From Paenibacillus terricola (GTDB lineage Bacteria; Bacillota; Bacilli; Paenibacillales; Paenibacillaceae): 64,000 bases of DNA. The translations under genes were made by a program, and so were the position numbers. The stretch is taken from contig NZ_JACXZA010000003.1 of NCBI RefSeq assembly GCF_014779765.1, positions 868,001 through 932,000 of the forward strand, given 5' to 3'. Below, one piece after another: positions 8,451-16,027 of the stretch (position 1 is its first letter; each line of letters opens with the position of its first letter). The notes beneath the pieces were generated by a model. The model saw only the letters and a program-made list of their open reading frames with translations, had not been told where the DNA came from and made no database searches.

Positions 8451-8812
8451 CGAGCATCCGGCGTTGTTATGTTCGCTGTTGGGCAGCGCAAGCAGGCGGT
8501 TCGTTAAGTGGAGATCATGCATGCTATTCGCTCGATGCCGAGAGACCTCGCTTGCTATCCACTTGAACTGACGAATTTCTCTTCATTAATAAACTTTAAT
8601 GTATCTAATGAAGGCTGGCATAGAGCGCTGCTTCGTTAGCGTATTTTAATGTATTTTAATGTATCTAATGGATTCTCATATCCAGAACTTTTCTAAAGAA
8701 CCAATACGACGCTAATAAACAACTAATCAGCGGTTTTCCCGGGTAACGAACGCAGGCGGCACTATTTGCGACTTTTTTCCCGTCGAGGTGAGGATGCTAA
8801 GCCCAACGTCAA
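8451..8812. other. Intergenic region with AT-rich direct repeats
   Basis: No convincing gene lies between the end of the glycosyltransferase operon and the terminator of the CAP gene. The sequence TTTAATGTATCTAATG occurs twice, at 8595-8610 and 8655-8670, exactly 60 bp apart, with a further partial copy just before the second. I see no clear factor-independent terminator for the plus-strand operon. The repeats could be remnants of duplication or protein-binding sites. Confidence 0.5.
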
Positions 8813-8844
8813 AAAGGCGCCGCAGGTTACCCTGCAGCGCCTTT
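8813..8844 (-). terminator. Rho-independent terminator of the CAP-domain gene
   Basis: On the minus strand AAAGGCGC plus GCAGG pair across a four-base loop (8813-8820 with 8837-8844, 8822-8826 with 8831-8835) and are followed by a run of five T. The hairpin lies 24 bases beyond the stop codon of the CAP gene. Confidence 0.85.
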
Positions 8845-8867
8845 CTTCATTAATATATAGTTCGGAA

Positions 8868-9665
8868 TTAGCCCGTGAATTCTTGTACCCACTCGCCGTT
8901 GTAATAGCCAACGCCAATCTTTTTGAAGTTCGGGCTCAGAATGTTCGCCTTGTGGCCTGCACTGTTCATCCATGCATTCATAACCTCTTGCGGCGTCTTC
9001 TGACCAGCTGCGATGTTCTCGCCCGCATACGAATATTTCACGCCGTACGCGGTCATCATATCAAATGGCGAGCCATATGTCGGCGAAGTATGGCTGAAGT
9101 AATTGTTAACCGCCATATCCTTCGCTTTATCATAAGCAACGGTGTTAAGAAGCGAATCGGTAGTCAGCGCGGACAAGCCCGCCTTCGCGCGTTCTTGGTT
9201 CACAAGCGTTACAACCTGCTGCGCATATGTGCTTGTGCTCGTGTTCGTACCCGTGCTGGTACCTGTACCTCCCGTCGACGTACCTGTGCTTGGTTTCGTC
9301 GTCGTCGTTGTACCGCTGCCAGTCCCCGTACTTGGCTTCGTCGTTGTCGTCGTGCCGCTGCCTGTTCCTGTTCCTGTGCTCGGCTTCGTCGTCGTCGTTG
9401 TACCACTGCCCGTTCCCGTGCTTGGCTTCGTTACCGTCACTGTACCATTGCCGATCTGGTTCCAGATCGAATTCCAATCTATCGTGATCCCATACTGGGA
9501 TGCGAGCTTGCTAAGCTCGGAGCTGTTGCTTACTACAATCGTTTGAAACTGTGATGGATTAATCGTAGCAGCGGAAGCTTGGCCTGATGCTGCCCCGATG
9601 CCTGCGAACGCCATCCCAGCGATAACGGCGCCAACGACAGTCTTGCGAATATATTGCTTGTTCAT
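8868..9665 (-). CDS. Secreted CAP-domain (SCP/PR1, YkwD-like) protein with Thr-rich repeats
   Basis: A 265-residue exported protein. It has a signal peptide (residues 1-33, cut likely after SAA) and a short N-terminal region. Next comes a low-complexity spacer of near-identical units of the form KPSTGTGSGTTTTT (residues about 78-145), and then a bacterial CAP domain to the end. The CAP domain has the expected NYFSHTSPTYGSPFD, YAGENIAAG and MNSAGHKANIL blocks with the two His and one Glu that line the cleft. CAP proteins of spore formers (YkwD, SafA-associated) are extracellular or coat-associated with unclear activity. AGGAGG precedes the ATG by 8 bases. The tandem repeats are also near-identical at DNA level and so prone to copy-number change. 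The gene has its own terminator. Confidence 0.88.
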   Translation of the reverse strand: MNKQYIRKTVVGAVIAGMAFAGIGAASGQASAATINPSQFQTIVVSNSSELSKLASQYGITIDWNSIWNQIGNGTVTVTKPSTGTGSGTTTTTKPSTGTGTGSGTTTTTKPSTGTGSGTTTTTKPSTGTSTGGTGTSTGTNTSTSTYAQQVVTLVNQERAKAGLSALTTDSLLNTVAYDKAKDMAVNNYFSHTSPTYGSPFDMMTAYGVKYSYAGENIAAGQKTPQEVMNAWMNSAGHKANILSPNFKKIGVGYYNGEWVQEFTG

Positions 9666-9837
9666 GCATTCGTCCTCCTCGGATTGTCAAAGATGTCATT
9701 TCGAGAGAAGACTGACGACTTCCCTTCGATGCCATTCATCTTAACACGGGGAGTATTCATAATCATGACGCAGATACTGGGAAAGATTAGATTGTTCTCA
9801 CAGAAACCTAATTGTTTTCATATTCATTCTCATCGAA

Positions 9838-10611
9838 TTAGCCTTTAAATGTGCAATACAAATCGACAACTTCGCGGCCGCCATGAAACATTGCCATCAG
9901 CTGTTCGAAGCTGACCAGTCGAGGTGCGGTATAGTTAAAGTCGAGAATATACAGATTGGGATACAATCGATTCAGCGTATTATACAATAGTCGCGGCTCT
10001 TCATCGAAGATCGTTTGCTGCGCGGTCGGGTTGAATTCAACAATCAGGTCTGGCTTGAACGATGCGATTGTCTTCTCCATCCCTTTCAATGCCGGCACCT
10101 CCGCTCCTTCAACGTCCAGCTTGATCAGATCAAGCGCCTTCAGGTTCCGTTCCTTCACCCAGTCGTCAATACGGACGCATTGGACCGTTTCTTGAAATCC
10201 CCGCTCCGCATGCTCCGTCGTTATATGTGACCAACCGCCGCCAAAATCAATATATGAAAATTGCATTTCCGTATTTTGATCAAACACACCTAGCTTGAGC
10301 GGTTCGACATTCGTCTTCCGGTTCTGAGACATGTTGTAGGCCAAGTAGTTGAAGTTCTCGGCCGAAGGTTCGAAAGCAAATACCTTGCCCTTCGAAGCAT
10401 AAGTACTCATCCCTAACGAAATCGCGCCAATATTAGCTCCAATATCGAGACAAACTGCATTGGTCTTCACAATATTCCGCAGTGCATTCATAATGTGAGG
10501 CTCATAATAGCCGCCGCTCTTCTCGATGCCAGCCAATATCATATCTCCGTCATTCGAGCTGAGCGCATAAGGGGTTGGATAATTGGGCATCCGCAGCCAA
10601 GTCGTCTTCAT
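9838..10611 (-). CDS. FkbM family S-adenosylmethionine-dependent methyltransferase
   Basis: A 257-residue class I methyltransferase. Motif I is CLDIGANIGAISLG (residues about 52-65), followed by VFAFEPSAENFNYL, the DWVKERNLKALDLIKLDVEG block and LIVEFNP, all hallmarks of the FkbM family that O-methylates sugars. I start at the second of two ATG codons (10611) because GGAGGG is 8 bases upstream of it but only 2 from the first. The gene follows the 126-residue gene upstream by 27 bases and is probably cotranscribed from the SigK-like promoter at 11.07 kb. Next to glycosyltransferases, it likely methylates a surface glycan, for example a deoxyhexose. Confidence 0.85.
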   Translation of the reverse strand: MKTTWLRMPNYPTPYALSSNDGDMILAGIEKSGGYYEPHIMNALRNIVKTNAVCLDIGANIGAISLGMSTYASKGKVFAFEPSAENFNYLAYNMSQNRKTNVEPLKLGVFDQNTEMQFSYIDFGGGWSHITTEHAERGFQETVQCVRIDDWVKERNLKALDLIKLDVEGAEVPALKGMEKTIASFKPDLIVEFNPTAQQTIFDEEPRLLYNTLNRLYPNLYILDFNYTAPRLVSFEQLMAMFHGGREVVDLYCTFKG

Positions 10612-10638
10612 GATCATATCCCTCCTGATGTATTCAAG

Positions 10639-11019
10639 CTATGAGTTAGATGCCTCATACCAATAAATCGGTCCATTAAGAATGGCACGTCGGCCAACTG
10701 ACACTGCATTCATGTAATACGTATAAGTCCCCGCGACTGGAATCGCAACCTCGCAATCCATCGTCATCATCGCGTTCCAATGACACATCTCCGATTCGCG
10801 AAACAACTCAGTACCTGCGCCCGACGATTGACGAATCACAATCTCAAGCTCGCCCAGATCAGCGGTATGCGGCCTGCTCCAGCCTATCTCGAAATCAAGC
10901 TTCACCCGTCTGTTCGGCTGTGTTGTTGTAATCGTAAGCCTCGCAATCGGCACCTCCCAGTCGGTGAGCAGAAAAGGTACCATTTGATGCTTCTCGATTC
11001 GATACTCCGCCTTCTTCAT
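10639..11019 (-). CDS. Conserved hypothetical small beta-rich protein
   Basis: A 126-residue protein I do not recognise. It has no signal peptide or membrane segment. Strand-like stretches alternate with polar turns (ARLTITTTQPNRRVKLDFE, AGTYTYYMNAVSVG), which suggests a beta-sandwich, and the end is aromatic (GPIYWYE). It starts 74 bases inside a promoter that matches the SigK consensus and is followed within 27 bases by the FkbM methyltransferase, so both may act on the spore surface. It could be a structural or accessory protein of that layer. No function is assigned. Confidence 0.6.
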   Translation of the reverse strand: MKKAEYRIEKHQMVPFLLTDWEVPIARLTITTTQPNRRVKLDFEIGWSRPHTADLGELEIVIRQSSGAGTELFRESEMCHWNAMMTMDCEVAIPVAGTYTYYMNAVSVGRRAILNGPIYWYEASNS

Positions 11020-11066
11020 CTTCTGCCCCTATCTCCTCTCATCCGTGATGCGGCAACTAATCGTTC

Positions 11067-11122
11067 TATTATATGAGTGATAGAGTTCGCCCGTACGGGC
11101 GATCAATCGCATTCATAGAATA
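11067..11122. promoter_or_regulatory. Divergent pair of SigK-like promoters sharing one palindrome
   Basis: The 14-bp palindrome CGCCCGTACGGGCG (11088-11101) sits between two divergent units. Its central GTAC supplies an AC -35 element on each strand. Reading right, AC (11095-11096) is followed by exactly 17 bp and CATAGAATA (11114-11122). Reading left, AC (11094-11093) is followed by exactly 17 bp and CATATAATA (11075-11067). Both -10 boxes match the mother-cell SigK consensus CATANNNTA, and the 17-bp spacing fits. They would drive the DUF1796 gene (+) and the small unknown plus FkbM genes (-) late in sporulation. The palindrome itself could also be an operator. Confidence 0.6.
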
Positions 11123-11155
11123 GAGTAAGAAGAATAAGAAAGAGTGGAGATATGC

Positions 11156-11782
11156 ATGGAGCTTCGCGAGATTGCAGGACAATACGATGCCATATTCAGC
11201 TTAGGGATGAACTGTCTCCCTGCCATTCAACTGGAACGCAACGGGATTCGGCCCTACACCGGGGTGCTGGACTGGGTCGATGTCATGCATCTGCCGAACG
11301 TCACTCGAATGATTCGCAGCCGATTCTCGAATTTTGCCCATCGGCACAATCTGGTCTACCATACGACGCTGAACAACTTCATCCTCCTCCGGGATGTCGA
11401 CAACGACATGATCATCGTTCATGATTTCCCTTTTCCACGCAATACAGCTGCACAATGGCCCGACTATGATGGTTTCCGTACCAAAATGGACCGTCGAATC
11501 GAACGCTTCTTAAGCAAGGCTGCCAGCTCGAAGCGTATTCTGTTCGTTCGTACAGGCGGGTTGCCAGAGGAGGCGCTTGAGTTGGAGAAGGCGTTAGCGT
11601 CCATCGTAACAGGAGAATTCCACATTCTGCTCGTTAACCATAACCCTGTACCCAGTCTTGTCGAGAACCACTGGCCCCACAAGCATACATGCGGGGTCAT
11701 GCTGCCCAGCCAGAATGACATCTGGCACGACAATGATGCCTATTGGAGGCACATCCTTCAGCATGTAAAGTACAAATCTTAA
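11156..11782 (+). CDS. DUF1796 family putative papain-like cysteine peptidase
   Basis: A 208-residue protein whose start SLGMNCLPAIQLERNGIRP followed by VLDWVDVM matches the DUF1796 family (FSLGxNCxxA...DW pattern), described as a putative papain-like cysteine peptidase. The conserved Cys of NC, the His of VHDFPFPRN and the Arg of FVRTGG are present. The ATG at 11156 is used because GGAG lies 6 bases upstream; an in-frame GTG at 11144 overlaps that site. The family often sits beside glycosyltransferases and FkbM methyltransferases in Bacillales and may not be a peptidase at all. Here it diverges from the FkbM pair and is served by a SigK-like promoter. Confidence 0.75.
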   Translation: MELREIAGQYDAIFSLGMNCLPAIQLERNGIRPYTGVLDWVDVMHLPNVTRMIRSRFSNFAHRHNLVYHTTLNNFILLRDVDNDMIIVHDFPFPRNTAAQWPDYDGFRTKMDRRIERFLSKAASSKRILFVRTGGLPEEALELEKALASIVTGEFHILLVNHNPVPSLVENHWPHKHTCGVMLPSQNDIWHDNDAYWRHILQHVKYKS

Positions 11783-11944
11783 CTGTCATTGATCTACAAT
11801 TTTTCCCATAATCAGACCAGCGACCTATCTTTTTTTAATAGAATAGTGATACTATAGTTGTCAAATGAAGGAATTGGAGGGTGAACAAACACAATATTTG
11901 CAGGCTCGTGATGACCATAATCGAAGAAGGAAAGGAAGAATTTG

Positions 11945-12496
11945 ATGTACAGACAAGTAGAAACCGCTCATGACCTGGTGCAATTCAATCAAGTATGGGA
12001 AACTGTTTGGCGTGAGAAAGGGTACGAGCTCGAATATTCCCGCAGCGTGCTTGCCCGCTATGTGGTTGCTACACCCGAAGGCCAAGTTGTCGGTACATCC
12101 GAGATTAAACCCTATGTCCTAGGTCACAGCACGATTGACGAGATTGCTCCGTTCGCCGAACACCCATCCATTATTGCCAACCAAGGAAGCATTGGTGAAA
12201 TCGACAAATTCGCACTGCTCCATCAGTTCCGGGGACTCCGCTATTCGGGCGAGCTTGTGTCGACCGCCGTCCACTGCTGCCAGACTTTCAACCTCAAATA
12301 TTGTGTAACGCTGCTCGAGCCCGTATTCTGTCGAGCACTTCGTGTGTCGTTCAAAGTACCGATGCAGCAGATCGCTGAGAAAACATATTACAAGGGTGAC
12401 TACGTCATTCCCATTGTGTTCGATCTAGAAGAAATCTATAACAACGCGCATCGTTACGACTGGCTTACACTGCCGGACCTTGCCAATGCGCGCTAA
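11945..12496 (+). CDS. GNAT-like acetyltransferase domain protein
   Basis: A 183-residue soluble protein with a layout like N-acyltransferases of the GNAT or autoinducer-synthase-like type. An early WREKGYELE helix is followed by RYVVATPEGQVVGTSEIKPY (a central strand pair ending where acyl-CoA usually binds), IGEIDKFALLHQFRG, and a cysteine-containing LKYCVTLLEPVFCRAL strand late in the domain. The ATG at 11945 follows an AAGGAAAGGAAG site. It is 160 bases downstream of the DUF1796 gene on the same strand. Substrate is unknown; assignment rests on pattern only. A hairpin terminator follows directly. Confidence 0.5.
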   Translation: MYRQVETAHDLVQFNQVWETVWREKGYELEYSRSVLARYVVATPEGQVVGTSEIKPYVLGHSTIDEIAPFAEHPSIIANQGSIGEIDKFALLHQFRGLRYSGELVSTAVHCCQTFNLKYCVTLLEPVFCRALRVSFKVPMQQIAEKTYYKGDYVIPIVFDLEEIYNNAHRYDWLTLPDLANAR

Positions 12497-12501
12497 CGAA
12501 C

Positions 12502-12542
12502 AACGCCTTCATCTCCGCAGCAGAAGCGGGTATGAAGGCGTT
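12502..12542. terminator. Bidirectional terminator between GNAT-like and HNH genes
   Basis: An 11-bp inverted repeat AACGCCTTCAT / ATGAAGGCGTT (12502-12512 and 12532-12542), with a smaller inner stem CCGC/GCGG, lies between two convergent genes, 5 bases past the first stop. Confidence 0.75.
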
Positions 12543-12550
12543 AATTGTAA

Positions 12551-13798
12551 TTATTCATCTAATTCGTCCAGATCGTCCGGATATGGAAAATCGAGCTTGT
12601 CAGCCTTCAGCAAATTGCAGTCGCTGCAAGCGCAAACGCAGTTCATCGGCGACGACAAGCCGCCTTTGGACTTCGGCATCACGTGGTCGATCGTATCGCC
12701 GAATTGGCCGCAGTAGCGGCATACATAGTTATCCCGCTGCAGAATGAGCAGTCGGAAATCGCTCTTCGTATACAGCTTATGAATAAGCCTTGGGTGGATA
12801 ATGCCCGCGGCTCCTTCCTGCACCATTCGAACCGCAATCTCTTTGTCGATCTCCGTATGCCAGCGCTTGCCGGTCTCACGCCGCCCGCGAAGCCGGATCA
12901 TCCCTGTGCCCTTATCATTCAGAATCGTTGCATCAAAGGTGAAAGGCCCTTTGAACGGAACGATTCGTTTGTTCGGCGGTCGGATGGCTGGCCGCTTCGG
13001 TGCTTCAACCTCCGGAATCGGCGCTTCTCCTTCTGCGTTCTGCTTCCCTTTGCGCCGCCGACGCTTTCGTTTCCGCTTGCGCTTGGCAGGAGCCTCTTCT
13101 TCATTGTACTCCGCAGATCGCCCCTCCGAGTCAGCAGAAGGGTTGGCGCTAGACAGCAGCTCTGACGAGTCTTCATTAGAGGATTGCAACTCCGCCGTAT
13201 GATCCTCTTCATCGGAAATACTTGAGACGCTGATTGTGCCCTTCTTCTTGCTGCGGCGTCTCCGTTTGCGCTTTCGTTTGCGCTTGTCGCCGCTCTCTTG
13301 CTCTGAAACCGCCGCGTCTTCGTTGGACCCTTCATAAGCAGCAATCTCATGGTCGTTCCGATCGGCATTGATGGATTCGGCAAGGTCCTTCTCATGCTCC
13401 GTGTCTACTGTTGTCTCCGCGACCGATGTTAATTGCGTATCTGCCGCTTCATCTATTCTCGCTTCCAGCGCAGCTTTCTTCTTCGCCCGCTTGCCACGCC
13501 TGCGATTCCTCTTGCGTTTGCGCTTCGGCTGCTCGCCCGCAGTATCTGCGGTGACGCTGGCCGCGCCCGCGGCATCGGCTGCTTGGGCGCCCGACTCGCT
13601 GGCAGCGGCCTGCTCGCCGTAAAGCGTTTGCGCTGCGGGCGGTTCCGCGTGCTCATTGCCTAATGCACGCAGCCGCTTGCGCGAACGCAGACAAGCGCGG
13701 CAAACTCCGCGCCGTGTCTGTCGTCCCGACCGCTTCGGATACGCTTCCGGCGGTTTCTCGGCGCCGCAGCCGGCGCATTGAATATTCGACATGCCCAT
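12551..13798 (-). CDS. HNH endonuclease with zinc ribbon and Lys/Arg-rich low-complexity middle
   Basis: A 415-residue protein. Residues 1-40 carry a CxxC...CxxC zinc-ribbon-like motif (CAGCGAEKPP, then CRACL). Residues about 60-290 are low complexity: acidic Glu/Asp/Ser/Ala stretches alternate with at least three basic blocks such as KRKRKRNRRRGKRAKKK and KRKRKRRRRSKKK. The C-terminal 120 residues contain an HNH nuclease core (YVCRYCGQFGDTIDHVMPKS, then NCVCACSDCN) with both zinc CxxC pairs and the catalytic histidine of DHV. The start at 13798 has GGAG 5 bases before it. The nuclease fold is well supported; the charged middle probably binds nucleic acid or another polyanion. No methylase or restriction partner is adjacent, so a repair or mobile role is equally possible. 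Confidence 0.85.
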   Translation of the reverse strand: MGMSNIQCAGCGAEKPPEAYPKRSGRQTRRGVCRACLRSRKRLRALGNEHAEPPAAQTLYGEQAAASESGAQAADAAGAASVTADTAGEQPKRKRKRNRRRGKRAKKKAALEARIDEAADTQLTSVAETTVDTEHEKDLAESINADRNDHEIAAYEGSNEDAAVSEQESGDKRKRKRKRRRRSKKKGTISVSSISDEEDHTAELQSSNEDSSELLSSANPSADSEGRSAEYNEEEAPAKRKRKRKRRRRKGKQNAEGEAPIPEVEAPKRPAIRPPNKRIVPFKGPFTFDATILNDKGTGMIRLRGRRETGKRWHTEIDKEIAVRMVQEGAAGIIHPRLIHKLYTKSDFRLLILQRDNYVCRYCGQFGDTIDHVMPKSKGGLSSPMNCVCACSDCNLLKADKLDFPYPDDLDELDE

Positions 13799-13909
13799 TT
13801 CCGCTCCGTTCCCTGTGTGCTGACTGGACAAAGGCTAGTAGCAAACTTTCCTTCATGTTACCCAAAATCTACACTTATCGCAAGGAATCAATGGAAATGG
13901 TCACGGCCG

Positions 13910-15391
13910 TTAAGCCTGTGTGATGCGGAAAACAACGGGAAGTACGCCCTCCGTCTCAACACCACGAATCGTCAATGCTTCCTGCCCGCGCACCCATTGC
14001 ACTTCGCCTTCCCAGCCAAGCCGATCGATGCGCGCGATGCTTTCTTTATACAATCCAGCCGCTTCCCCAAGCGATTCGATCACGATATCTTCGGCACCTG
14101 GATTGCGCAGCGTGATTGCGTACAGCACGTTGTCTTTGACCGTGAAACGAATATCCCTATGCGTAAATTTGTCCCGCTTGCCATCCGAGAACGCACCTTC
14201 CGGTACATCCGTCGGACCTTCGCCGTAGATCGTCCAATGCTTCGAATCATAGATCGCTTCCCCGTTAAGGGACAGCCACTCGCCAATCGTCTCCAGCATC
14301 GCGATCTCTTCATCCGGCAGCGTTCCGTCTGCCTTCGGTCCAATGTTGAGCAGAAGCGAACCATTTTTGCTCACGATATCAACCAAGTCGCTCACAATGT
14401 CTTCAACCGGTTTGTAATGCTGCTCCTTCACATAACACCAGCTGTTGTACGACACGGCCGTATCCGTCTGCCAGAAAGGTTCGCGAATGCCCTTCAGTTG
14501 ACCGCGTTCAACATCATAGATAGCCGTGCCTTCCGGGAAGCTCTTATATTTGTAGTTAATCGCAACCGGCTGGTTCCGCTCCGCACTTAGGTTATAGTAA
14601 TAGGAAGCGAACTGCTGCAAGTACGGCTCGAATGCATGCTGTTGAATCCACCAGTCAAAATAGACGATGTCCGGCGCATACTTATCTGCTAGCTCGCACG
14701 TCCGTGCCAGCCAATCATCGAGGTAAGCGGCATCAGGAGGAGCCAGCGACGGATCATGATGGTCCTCCGGCCCCTCGGCTGCGGGTCCGTAGAACGATTC
14801 GAATGCCGGATCCTGCACATCCGAAGGGAACTTGCGGCCGCCATCGAAGAACCACCAGTGCTCTGCACGGTGACTCGATACGCCGAACTTCAAGCCGCGA
14901 GCGCGCGCCGCAGCGCCTAGCTCTGCAATAATATCTTTACGTGGTCCCATCTGCACGGCGTTCCATTCCGACAGCTCGCTGCCGTACATTTGGAACCCAT
15001 CGTGATGCTCCGCTACAGGGATGACATAACGCGCACCCGACTTCACGAATAGATCGGTCCATTGATCGGCATCGAATTTCTCCGCTTGGAACATCGGAAT
15101 GAAGTCCTTGTAGCCGAACTCCGTGTGAGGTCCAAACGTCTCCGCATGGTGCTTCCACTCCGGTGTTCCCTCTTGATACATGTTGCGTGAATACCATTCA
15201 TTATTGAAGGCAGGCACGGCAAACAAGCCCCAGTGAATGAAAATGCCGAACTTCGCCCGCTCGTACCATTCCGGTACTTGGAATTGCTTCAGTGAATCCC
15301 ATTCAGGCTGGAACGGTCCCTGCTTCGACACTTGACGCGCCTGCGATAGTATGGACTGCTGCTTCGATTGCTGGTGTTCCGATAGCTTCAT
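13910..15391 (-). CDS. Alpha-L-fucosidase (glycoside hydrolase family 29)
   Basis: A 493-residue enzyme that releases alpha-L-fucose from glycans. The N-terminal catalytic barrel contains FGIFIHWGLFAVPAF, WYSRNMY, FDADQWTDLFVKSGARY, AEHHDGFQMY and IVYFDWWIQQ, where the Asp of YFDWW is the family nucleophile. The C-terminal third (after KHWTIYGEGP) is the small beta domain. The ATG at 15391 is chosen because AGGAGG lies 12 bases upstream and the length then fits the family; an open frame extends a further 58 codons but without a ribosome site. There is no signal peptide, so the enzyme is cytoplasmic and presumably acts on imported oligosaccharides. No transporter is adjacent; the gene stands alone. 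Confidence 0.9.
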   Translation of the reverse strand: MKLSEHQQSKQQSILSQARQVSKQGPFQPEWDSLKQFQVPEWYERAKFGIFIHWGLFAVPAFNNEWYSRNMYQEGTPEWKHHAETFGPHTEFGYKDFIPMFQAEKFDADQWTDLFVKSGARYVIPVAEHHDGFQMYGSELSEWNAVQMGPRKDIIAELGAAARARGLKFGVSSHRAEHWWFFDGGRKFPSDVQDPAFESFYGPAAEGPEDHHDPSLAPPDAAYLDDWLARTCELADKYAPDIVYFDWWIQQHAFEPYLQQFASYYYNLSAERNQPVAINYKYKSFPEGTAIYDVERGQLKGIREPFWQTDTAVSYNSWCYVKEQHYKPVEDIVSDLVDIVSKNGSLLLNIGPKADGTLPDEEIAMLETIGEWLSLNGEAIYDSKHWTIYGEGPTDVPEGAFSDGKRDKFTHRDIRFTVKDNVLYAITLRNPGAEDIVIESLGEAAGLYKESIARIDRLGWEGEVQWVRGQEALTIRGVETEGVLPVVFRITQA

Positions 15392-15526
15392 ATGGTCTGC
15401 AAACCTCCTGCATGTGTGATCGATATTGGATAGCTTCATTATATCCACTCCATCCTCGCTTCCGACAGAAGCGTTCTTTGCACAAGCGTGTCCAATCTTG
15501 ATATTGTGATGATATGCGTAGAATGC

Positions 15527-15563
15527 GAAGACCCCGGTCAGCGGATGCTTAGGCGGGGTCTTC
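15527..15563. terminator. Hairpin terminator between fucosidase leader and UPF0158 gene
   Basis: A 10-bp inverted repeat GAAGACCCCG / CGGGGTCTTC (15527-15536 and 15554-15563) lies 14 bases after the stop of the UPF0158 gene. The T-run is better on the plus strand (CATTTTG) than on the minus strand, so it may be a weak minus-strand terminator. Confidence 0.6.
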
Positions 15564-15577
15564 ATTTTGAATCATAT

Positions 15578-16027
15578 TTAATCCACTAGCATGAGCTGAA
15601 TCCCAATCGCTTCTAACCAGTCGAGAATACGCTCGCGGTTCCGAGACTCCAGATAACGATAATAACGCTCCAACTCTTCTTTATTCGATGATAATTCATC
15701 CTTGAACCGACGGAATATTCGACGGCCGCCGTCTAGAACTTCATACAGCTCTGATTGCAGCGCTCGATCCTTGATGGTGTCTGTAAAATAAACCATTTCC
15801 TTATATCCTTCATGTGAATCCCGATGAGGCACTCGGAAATAGGTTATATTGAATCCCTCTTCAACCAACTCGTTTAACTGTTCTTGCTCCTCGTCATCGC
15901 CGTAGTCTGATAACATAACAATTTCGCCCGTCTCGATATTCAGGAAGAACTCCATGCCCTCGACATTGTCATCGTATGTATCTACCAGCTCTTTAAATTG
16001 CATCTTCGTTACTTTCAATAGTTTCAT
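15578..16027 (-). CDS. UPF0158 family protein
   Basis: A 149-residue acidic cytoplasmic protein matching UPF0158. It opens MKLLKVTKMQFKELVDTYDD, continues with a beta hairpin that reads like a bound-ligand strand (FFLNIETGEIVML) and the charged helix block GGRRIFRRFKDEL, and ends in a helix with ERILDWLEAIGI. Function of the family is not known to me. GGAG lies 8 bases before the ATG. The stop of the adjacent DUF6155-like pseudogene abuts this start directly (TGA ATG), so the two were once cotranscribed; in other Bacillales, small uncharacterised genes of this sort are often paired. Confidence 0.75.
   Translation of the reverse strand: MKLLKVTKMQFKELVDTYDDNVEGMEFFLNIETGEIVMLSDYGDDEEQEQLNELVEEGFNITYFRVPHRDSHEGYKEMVYFTDTIKDRALQSELYEVLDGGRRIFRRFKDELSSNKEELERYYRYLESRNRERILDWLEAIGIQLMLVD

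Noticed and set aside
8766-9554. 262-codon plus-strand frame opposite the CAP gene
   Set aside because: It is antisense to a clear CAP-domain protein, is rich in Arg/Cys from the repeat tract, and has no family signature.
13799-13831. Earlier TTG start for the HNH gene
   Set aside because: No ribosome site there, while GGAG precedes the ATG at 13798 by five bases and the zinc motif begins just after.
15392-15565. 58-codon N-terminal extension of the fucosidase
   Set aside because: No ribosome site for the longer frame, the sequence has no family match, and AGGAGG is placed for the ATG at 15391; the extension also runs into a hairpin.
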